NCBI GenBank assembly: GCA_937880705.1
Contig: CALGRZ010000122.1
Span: forward strand, 1-6,743
From: an uncultured Alistipes sp.
GTDB taxonomy: Bacteria; Bacteroidota; Bacteroidia; Bacteroidales; Rikenellaceae
DNA: 6,743 nt
Reading direction: 5' to 3'
This document shows, piece by piece, positions 1 through 4,038 of this stretch. The translations under genes and the position numbers were made by a program. The notes under the pieces are model-generated. The model saw only the letters and a program-made list of their open reading frames with translations. It ran no database searches and was not told the origin of the DNA. Every line of letters starts with the position of its first letter. Within the stretch, counting starts at the first letter, position 1.

Positions 1-51
1 GTCAGCATTTTGAGGGCAAGTATAACGCCAAAATACACTTTTTATTCAGCC
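1..51. repeat. Partial copy of an intergenic hairpin repeat
   Basis: Positions 7-33 match 1900-1926 at 23 of 27 bases without gaps (differences at 16, 21, 23 and 28). After that both copies run into a shared CTTTTTA block (38-44 here, 1932-1938 there) with a one-base length difference. At 1825-1947 this segment is the right arm of a long inverted repeat, so the other arm here should lie left of the window. It sits just past the 3' end of the minus-strand hsp20 gene, and so would be in that gene's 3' untranslated region. The match is seen directly; membership of a repeat family is inferred from only two copies. Confidence 0.5.
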
Positions 52-65
52 TCTTTTTTTTGTCG

Positions 66-530
66 CTACTCAATAGCGATTTGCTTTACGTCGTGCGCCT
101 GCTCTTCGGCCGGCCTCTTGGGCAGCTTAATCGAGAGCACGCCATGCTTCATCTTGGCCACGATCTTATCGCGGTCGATACCATCGGGTAGGTTGAACAC
201 CTGTCTGAAGGAGGTATAGCCAAACTCGCGGCGCAGGAAGTGGTGCTTCTCATCCTTATCGCAATCCTCGCCACAACACTCCTTACCCTTATCGTCCTTG
301 TCGCACTCCTTATCCATGCAGACTACAAGCTGGTTATCGCCGTTGAGCTCGAGCTTAAAGTCATCCTTGCACATACCCGGTGCAGCAATTTGAATCTTGA
401 ACTTCTTGTCCGTCTCGATAATGTTGATCTGGGGCATCGCGCCACGCTTGAGCCACTGGTCGGGCCACTGGTCGAGTAACAAATCGCCGAAGATAGAGGG
501 CATGCGGTTGTGCTTTTTTACTGGCATCAT
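66..530 (-). CDS. Small heat-shock protein, Hsp20/alpha-crystallin family, with Cys-rich insert
   Basis: This 154-residue protein is an ATP-independent holdase that should bind unfolding proteins in the cytoplasm as an oligomer. The alpha-crystallin domain starts near residue 33 with the pattern INIIETDKKFKIQIAAPGM. It continues through LRREFGYTSFRQVFNLPDGID (about 99-119) and ends with the family hallmark HGVLSIKLPK (129-138, G-V-L at 130-132). The C-terminal tail carries an I-x-I anchor (I151-A-I153), used in this family for oligomer contacts. Length is normal. The odd part is the loop at residues 73-95 (DNA 246-314): almost all Asp, Lys and Glu, with Cys76, Cys85, Cys86 and Cys90. Cys54 and Cys71 lie just before it, giving six cysteines in total. 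Relatives I know from Bacteroides have a charged Lys/Glu loop here without cysteines. The start is one of two adjacent ATGs (530 or 527) and cannot be decided from the sequence. No clear promoter or heat-shock operator was recognised upstream. It is transcribed divergently from rpsP. Confidence 0.93.
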   Translation of the reverse strand: MMPVKKHNRMPSIFGDLLLDQWPDQWLKRGAMPQINIIETDKKFKIQIAAPGMCKDDFKLELNGDNQLVVCMDKECDKDDKGKECCGEDCDKDEKHHFLRREFGYTSFRQVFNLPDGIDRDKIVAKMKHGVLSIKLPKRPAEEQAHDVKQIAIE

Positions 531-623
531 AACATTTAGATTTTAAGGTTAAACATGCCCTTTACATCTGCAAGAGACGTACCACACAGCCCCGAAACTA
601 TTATTTTAATAATAAAAATAGAG

Positions 624-637
624 TTTTATCGATAAAA
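624..637. promoter_or_regulatory. 14-bp perfect palindrome upstream of rpsP promoter
   Basis: TTTTATCGATAAAA is identical to its reverse complement. It ends two bases before the -33 element of the rpsP promoter and lies in the region shared with the divergent hsp20 gene. The position suits a protein-binding site or an upstream promoter element, but no regulator is identifiable and the stretch is AT-rich, which raises the odds of chance symmetry. Confidence 0.35.
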
Positions 638-639
638 TG

Positions 640-671
640 TTTGGTGGTTTGGGAAATTGTCCGTACATTTG
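640..671 (+). promoter_or_regulatory. rpsP promoter, Bacteroidota type
   Basis: TTTG at 640-643 and TACATTTG at 664-671 are separated by 20 bp, matching the primary sigma-factor consensus of Bacteroidota (TTTG, 19-21 bp, TAnnTTTG). Transcription should start a few bases after 671, giving a leader of roughly 55 nt before the rpsP ATG. It should drive rpsP and rimM together. Confidence 0.75.
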
Positions 672-673
672 CG

Positions 674-712
674 CGCTAAAAAACCCGAACGGGTTGAGCG
701 TATTAATTTTTT
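674..712 (+). promoter_or_regulatory. Hairpin in rpsP leader, attenuator-like
   Basis: AACCC (682-686) pairs with GGGTT (691-695) around a GAAC loop. CGCT (674-677) can pair with AGCG (697-700) to extend the stem, if transcription starts early enough to include it. Six T residues follow at 707-712. The 3' arm GGTT (692-695) could instead pair with AACC at 713-716, though only over 4 bp. The arrangement is compatible with a ribosomal-protein leader controlling rpsP, but the stem is short and no conservation could be tested. Confidence 0.35.
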
Positions 713-733
713 AACCAATAAATTTTATAGCAA

Positions 734-1261
734 ATGGCTGTTAAAATTCGTTTGGCACGTCACGGTAAGAAGGGTTATGCTTTCTACCACATCGTTGCCG
801 CAGATAGCAGAGCGCCACGTGATGGTAAGTTCATCGAGAAGTTGGGTACCTACAACCCCAACACGAATCCTGCTACAATCGATTTGAAGTTCGACCGAGC
901 TTTGGATTGGTTACTTAAGGGCGCACAACCTACGGATACTTGTCGAGCAATCCTCTCGTACAAGGGCGTATTGTATAAGAAGCACCTCTTGGGCGGTGTA
1001 GCCAAGGGCGCATTCACCGAGGCCGAGGCCGAGGCAAAGTTCAACAAGTGGGCTGACGAGAAGCAGGGCAAGATCGATGCAAAGAGCAACAAGCTCGCAT
1101 CGGATGCTAACGCTGCAAAGAAGGCTCAGCTTGCTGCCGAGACCAAGATCAAGGAGGAGCGTGCTGCCGCTATCGCCGAGAAGAAGGCTGCCGAGGCTGC
1201 TGCTGCCGCAGAGGCCGCTGCCGAGGCTGAGGCTCCCGCAGAGGAGGCTACCGAGGCTTAA
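734..1261 (+). CDS. rpsP: 30S ribosomal protein bS16 with long Ala/Glu/Lys-rich C-terminal tail
   Basis: The product is a primary assembly protein of the 30S subunit that contacts 16S rRNA. Residues 1-80 are the conserved bS16 fold: [26 protein letters not shown], then the invariant-looking [13 protein letters not shown] (30-42), then the [18 protein letters not shown] helix region (54-71). The classic protein is only 80-90 residues; this one has 175. Residues from about 95 are dominated by Ala, Glu and Lys and look helical and of low complexity, ending in alternating Ala/Glu. Tails of this kind are usual in Bacteroidota, so it is not a fusion artefact. The ATG at 734 gives the expected M-A-V-K N-terminus. 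No Shine-Dalgarno is present. rimM follows after 15 bp, so the two are probably co-transcribed. Confidence 0.97.
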   Translation: MAVKIRLARHGKKGYAFYHIVAADSRAPRDGKFIEKLGTYNPNTNPATIDLKFDRALDWLLKGAQPTDTCRAILSYKGVLYKKHLLGGVAKGAFTEAEAEAKFNKWADEKQGKIDAKSNKLASDANAAKKAQLAAETKIKEERAAAIAEKKAAEAAAAAEAAAEAEAPAEEATEA

Positions 1262-1276
1262 TTCGCTTCAGGTGCT

Positions 1277-1771
1277 ATGATCGCCGTGGGACGCATAGGC
1301 CGTTTGTTCGGCACCGATGGCGGAGTGATGATCACGCTCTACGCCTCATTCCCCGACGATTACCAAATCGAGGAACCGCTGTTTGTCGAGATCGACAAGC
1401 TGGCGGTTCCTCTGTTTTGTAACAGCTTCGAACGACGCGGTCGTGCCGGTGCCGTTGTACACTTCGACGACATTGACACGCAGTACCGTGCCGAGGAGTA
1501 TCTTGTGGGGCGCGAGATCTTCCTGCCCGACGACAGCGAGGAGGATGACGACGAGTTCTACATGGAGGATCTCATAGGTTTCAGCGTGGTGGTGGGCGAC
1601 AGACGTGGCCGACTCACCGACTACTACGACAGCGAGGCCAACCCCCTCTTTGAGATAGAGCTCGACGGACGCAGTCACCTCATCCCTGCCGCCGAGGAGT
1701 TTATAGCCCATATCGACTTTGAGGCGCAGATAATCAAATTTGTAATACCTGAAGGTCTACTCGAACTATAA
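1277..1771 (+). CDS. rimM: Ribosome maturation factor RimM
   Basis: RimM assists late maturation of the 30S head, around the S19/16S helix 31-33 region, in the cytoplasm. The 164-residue length fits the family. The N-terminal barrel starts with VGRIGRLFGTDGGVMI (4-19), the usual RimM opening, and continues to about residue 85, including the segment HFDDIDTQYRAEEYLVGREIFLP. A very acidic linker follows (85-98, DDSEEDDDEFYMED). The C-terminal PRC-barrel holds PLFEIEL (123-129), HLIPAAEEFIAHID (134-147) and the family-typical ending PEGLLEL (158-164). The gene lies 15 bp after rpsP, the classic pairing. trmD and rplS, which complete this operon in many bacteria, do not follow; the next gene is folE under its own promoter. 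Confidence 0.93.
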   Translation: MIAVGRIGRLFGTDGGVMITLYASFPDDYQIEEPLFVEIDKLAVPLFCNSFERRGRAGAVVHFDDIDTQYRAEEYLVGREIFLPDDSEEDDDEFYMEDLIGFSVVVGDRRGRLTDYYDSEANPLFEIELDGRSHLIPAAEEFIAHIDFEAQIIKFVIPEGLLEL

Positions 1772-1778
1772 TTTGTGT

Positions 1779-1787
1779 GGGGGGGGG
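1779..1787 (+). repeat. G9 homopolymer tract
   Basis: Nine consecutive G residues begin 7 bases after the rimM stop codon. They are outside any coding region. Tracts of this length are prone to slippage, so the length may vary between cells or be a sequencing or assembly uncertainty. Confidence 0.8.
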
Positions 1788-1824
1788 TCTGTATAGGTAC
1801 TAAGTATTCAACTTCACAACCATA

Positions 1825-1947
1825 GCGAGTGGCTAAAAAGAGCGACGTTTAAGGCTTGCCGGCTCAACCAAAAACGCGGTTTACTTGGCGTAAATAGTGA
1901 TTTTGAGGACAAGCACAACGACAAAACATGCCTTTTTAGCCACTCAC
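1825..1947. repeat. About 120-bp imperfect inverted-repeat (hairpin) element
   Basis: The outer arms GAGTGGCTAAAAAG (1827-1840) and CTTTTTAGCCACTC (1932-1945) are perfect 14-bp reverse complements, extendable to 1825-1947 with one mismatch. Nested inside are GCTTG/CAAGC (1854-1858 and 1910-1914), CTCAA/TTGAG (1863-1867 and 1903-1907) and TTTAC/GTAAA (1880-1884 and 1890-1894). All share nearly the same dyad centre, near 1885. The right arm resembles positions 1-51, so it looks like a dispersed element. It codes for nothing recognisable and could form an RNA hairpin ending the rpsP-rimM transcript, a DNA cruciform, or be a non-autonomous (MITE- or REP-like) repeat. It ends right at the folE -33 element. 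Confidence 0.7.
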
Positions 1948-1948
1948 T

Positions 1949-1979
1949 TTTGTATATATAAATACTTTTTTTACCTTTG
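1949..1979 (+). promoter_or_regulatory. folE-mnmA promoter, Bacteroidota type
   Basis: TTTG (1949-1952) and TACCTTTG (1972-1979) are spaced by exactly 19 bp, an excellent fit to the Bacteroidota primary promoter. The expected transcript start lies around 1984-1987, leaving a leader of only about 15-20 nt before the folE ATG at 2002. That is a strong reason for rejecting an upstream in-frame start at 1897. Confidence 0.8.
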
Positions 1980-1998
1980 TATAATTAAACGTATACAA
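1977..1998. promoter_or_regulatory. Possible operator over folE promoter
   Basis: TTGTATA (1977-1983) and TATACAA (1992-1998) form a perfect 7-bp inverted repeat with an 8-bp spacer. It spans the end of the -7 box, the expected transcript start and the bases before the ATG. A third, direct copy of TTGTATA lies at 1950-1956 over the -33 box. A repressor site is one reading; AT-rich chance similarity is the other. Confidence 0.3.
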
Positions 1999-2001
1999 TA
2001 T

Positions 2002-2604
2002 ATGAGCGAAATTATTACCAACTATCGCCGCGAAGATATATACGACAGCGAGCGCATCGAGCAACTCATGTCACACTATCGCGAGATATTGCGACTGCTG
2101 GGCGAGGACCCCGAGCGTGAGGGCCTTATCAAGACTCCCGAGCGCGTAGCCAAGGCCATGTCGTTTATCACAAAGGGCTACGGTCAGGATCCCATCGCCA
2201 TACTCCAGTCGGCGATGTTCAAGGAGGAGTACCAGCAGATGGTGCTGGTCAAGGATATTGAGCTCTTCTCGGTATGCGAGCACCACATGTTGCCCTTCAT
2301 CGGCAAGGCTCACGTTGCATACATCCCCAATGGCTATATCACCGGTCTGTCGAAGATTGCCCGCGTGGTGGAGTGCTTTGCACGTCGCCTGCAGGTGCAG
2401 GAGCGTCTTACCGTTCAGATCCGTGACAGCATACAGCAGGCCCTCAACCCCGCAGGTGTGGCAGTCGTCATCGAGGCGAGCCATACATGTATGCAGATGC
2501 GTGGCGTGGAGAAGCAGCGTTCGGTGACCACAACATCGGCATTCACCGGCCTATTCCTCTCTGATCCTCGCACGCGCGACGAGTTCATGCAGTTGATTAA
2601 GTAA
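2002..2604 (+). CDS. folE: GTP cyclohydrolase I (type IA)
   Basis: This cytoplasmic enzyme converts GTP to 7,8-dihydroneopterin triphosphate plus formate, the first step of folate and, where present, queuosine synthesis. The 200-residue protein carries the full zinc site of the type IA family: Cys92 and His95 in the VCEHHMLPF motif (91-99) and Cys163 in [10 protein letters not shown] (160-169). These correspond to E. coli Cys110, His113 and Cys181 with a constant offset of 18. His94, His161, Lys118, Arg121, Gln133, Glu134 and Arg167 also fall on catalytic or substrate-binding positions. The N-terminal TPERVAKAM (45-53) is typical. An in-frame ATG at 1897 would add 35 residues, but it lies inside the repeat element upstream of the promoter and encodes no family sequence, so ATG 2002 is chosen. 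mnmA starts 21 bp after the stop, implying an operon. Confidence 0.97.
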   Translation: MSEIITNYRREDIYDSERIEQLMSHYREILRLLGEDPEREGLIKTPERVAKAMSFITKGYGQDPIAILQSAMFKEEYQQMVLVKDIELFSVCEHHMLPFIGKAHVAYIPNGYITGLSKIARVVECFARRLQVQERLTVQIRDSIQQALNPAGVAVVIEASHTCMQMRGVEKQRSVTTTSAFTGLFLSDPRTRDEFMQLIK

Positions 2605-2625
2605 AAGATATAACACACTAAATAG

Positions 2626-3798
2626 ATGAGAGTTGTCGTTGGACTGTCGGGTGGCGTGGACTCCTCCGTGGCCGCATACCTGCTCAAGGAGCAGGGGCAT
2701 GAGGTCATAGGGCTCTTCATGCGCAATTGGCACGACACCACAGGCACTCTCGAGGGTGACTGCCCATGGTACGACGACCAGGTCTTTGCCGAGCTCGTAG
2801 CCAAACGCCTCGACATTGAGTTTCACTATATTGACCTCTCGGCCGAGTACCGCACAAGGGTTGTGGACTACATGTTTTCGGAGTATGAGCGTGGCCGCAC
2901 GCCCAACCCCGACGTACTGTGCAACCGCGAGATAAAGTTTGATGTATTCCTCAAAGAGGCCCTCAAGCTGGGTGCCGAGCGTGTGGCTACGGGCCACTAC
3001 TGCCGCAAAGAGGAGTACACCGACGAGGAGGGCAACACCCGCTACCGTCTGCTTGCCGGCGCAGACCCCAATAAGGACCAGAGCTACTTCCTGTGCCAGC
3101 TATCGCAGGAGCAGCTCGCCTATGCCATGTTCCCCATCGGCGATATGCTCAAGCCGGAGGTCAGGCGCATCGCCGAGCAGCAACGTCTGGCTACGGCCAA
3201 GCGCAAAGATTCACAAGGCATCTGCTTTGTGGGCAAGGTCGACCTGCCCGTATTCCTGCAGCAGAAGCTCGCCGCAAAGATAGGCAACGTACACGAGATA
3301 CTACCCCACTCACCGCGCTTCGCCATAGCCGAGGATGCCGACCTCGACACCCTCTCGAAGCCATACCGCCTCACGGTAAGGGATGGCAAAAAGATCGGTA
3401 CACATCAGGGTGCCCACTTCTACACCATAGGCCAGCGCAAGGGTCTGGGCATCGGTGGTCGCAAGGAGTCACTCTTTGTCATCGGCACCGACGTCAACGA
3501 GAATGTTGTCTATGTCGGCGAGGGCGACAACCACCCGGGACTCTATCGCAGAGCCCTGCGCATCACACCCGAGGAGGTGCACTGGATCGACCCTTCGGAG
3601 CGCATGTGCGCAGGCCAGCGACGTCGTTACGAGGTACGCATACGCTACCGTCAACCACTGCAACAGGCCGAGCTGATCATGACCGAGGAGGCACTCTACA
3701 TCCTCTTTGACGAGCCGCAGCGAGGCATCACAGCGGGTCAGTTTGCCGCATGGTATCAGGCCGACAGAGTCATCGGCAGCGGCGTCATAGACCGCTAA
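2626..3798 (+). CDS. mnmA: tRNA-specific 2-thiouridylase MnmA
   Basis: MnmA adenylates and then thiolates C2 of the wobble uridine (U34) in tRNAs for Lys, Glu and Gln, taking sulfur from a relay that starts with a cysteine desulfurase. The 390-residue length is slightly above the usual 360-380. The N-terminal PP-loop is VVVGLSGGVDSSVAAYLL (3-20). Cys99 in TPNPDVLCNREIKF (92-105) and Cys200 in KDSQGICFVGK (194-204) are the two catalytic cysteines, matching E. coli Cys102 and Cys199. ATGHYCR (121-127) and DQSYFLCQL (151-159) belong to the tRNA and catalytic region. GAHFYTIGQRKGLGIGG (about residues 264-280) marks the central domain, followed by the C-terminal beta-barrel. ATG 2626 puts the PP-loop right at the N-terminus as expected. 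There is no Shine-Dalgarno. The gene probably depends on the folE promoter. No missing residues or frameshifts were seen. Confidence 0.97.
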   Translation: MRVVVGLSGGVDSSVAAYLLKEQGHEVIGLFMRNWHDTTGTLEGDCPWYDDQVFAELVAKRLDIEFHYIDLSAEYRTRVVDYMFSEYERGRTPNPDVLCNREIKFDVFLKEALKLGAERVATGHYCRKEEYTDEEGNTRYRLLAGADPNKDQSYFLCQLSQEQLAYAMFPIGDMLKPEVRRIAEQQRLATAKRKDSQGICFVGKVDLPVFLQQKLAAKIGNVHEILPHSPRFAIAEDADLDTLSKPYRLTVRDGKKIGTHQGAHFYTIGQRKGLGIGGRKESLFVIGTDVNENVVYVGEGDNHPGLYRRALRITPEEVHWIDPSERMCAGQRRRYEVRIRYRQPLQQAELIMTEEALYILFDEPQRGITAGQFAAWYQADRVIGSGVIDR

Positions 3799-3801
3799 TC
3801 T

Positions 3802-3830
3802 GCTCGTTTGTCTTGAGGCCGACAAACAGC
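3802..3830 (+). terminator. Hairpin just after mnmA stop
   Basis: GTTTGTC (3806-3812) pairs with GACAAAC (3821-3827) around an 8-nt loop. GCT (3802-3804) pairs with AGC (3828-3830) if C3805 is bulged, giving 10 bp in all. It starts 3 bases after the mnmA stop. No T-run follows, so it would not act alone as an intrinsic terminator; it may protect the mRNA 3' end. Confidence 0.4.
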
Positions 3831-3854
3831 CATCCTCCACCTATCACAACAGCA

Positions 3855-3902
3855 AATATGCGCACACGAAGAGTGTATGCGCATATTATTGCATCATTTT
3901 TT
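3855..3902 (+). terminator. Probable factor-independent terminator of folE-mnmA
   Basis: AATATGCGC (3855-3863) pairs with GCGCATATT (3879-3887). The stem continues with ACAC (3864-3867) and GTGT (3873-3876) past a 2-base bulge and closes on a GAAGA loop. Six T residues follow at 3897-3902, about 9 bases after the stem, further away than in an ideal terminator. It lies between mnmA and the ppdK promoter, where a terminator is expected. Confidence 0.55.
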
Positions 3903-3933
3903 GCCACTTTGGCACCGAATTTATCTCTTACTT

Positions 3934-3965
3934 TTTGTACTTTAGAAAAAATTTATTTACTTTTG
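3934..3965 (+). promoter_or_regulatory. ppdK promoter, Bacteroidota type
   Basis: TTTG (3934-3937) and TACTTTTG (3958-3965) are spaced by 20 bp. Both boxes sit in similar surroundings (TACTTTTTGTAC at 3929-3940 and TTACTTTTGTAA at 3957-3968). Transcription from around 3970 would give an A/T-rich leader of about 65-70 nt with no Shine-Dalgarno before the ppdK ATG. Confidence 0.75.
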
Positions 3966-4038
3966 TAAGCTATTACACGACGTATAGACCAATTTATTAG
4001 CAAACTATTAATTTCTAACAATAAAAAACAAAACGATT

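Noticed and set aside
240..479. 79-codon plus-strand frame with a hydrophobic start resembling a membrane segment
   Set aside because: It is the complement of the Asp/Lys-rich part of hsp20, which naturally reads as hydrophobic residues in this frame. No promoter or family support was seen.
593..600. Possible minus-strand -7 box (TAGTTTCG) for hsp20
   Set aside because: It has one mismatch to TAnnTTTG, and no TTTG lies at the required distance upstream, so it was not listed as a promoter.
1021..1258. Repetitive GCC/GAG-rich DNA in the 3' half of rpsP
   Set aside because: It follows from the Ala/Glu-rich protein tail; no exact tandem unit beyond short GCCGAG repeats, so it was not called a separate repeat.
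1897..2001. In-frame N-terminal extension of folE by 35 residues
   Set aside because: It begins inside the inverted-repeat element and upstream of a very good promoter whose start site lies near 1985; the extra residues show no family similarity.
3902..3914. TGCCA-CTT-TGGCA inverted repeat upstream of the ppdK promoter
   Set aside because: Only a 5-bp stem with a 3-base loop; too short to separate from chance, though its position would suit an operator.
3750..3968. 72-codon frame from late mnmA into the ppdK upstream region
   Set aside because: It overlaps mnmA, then runs through both hairpins and the ppdK promoter; no recognisable protein sequence.
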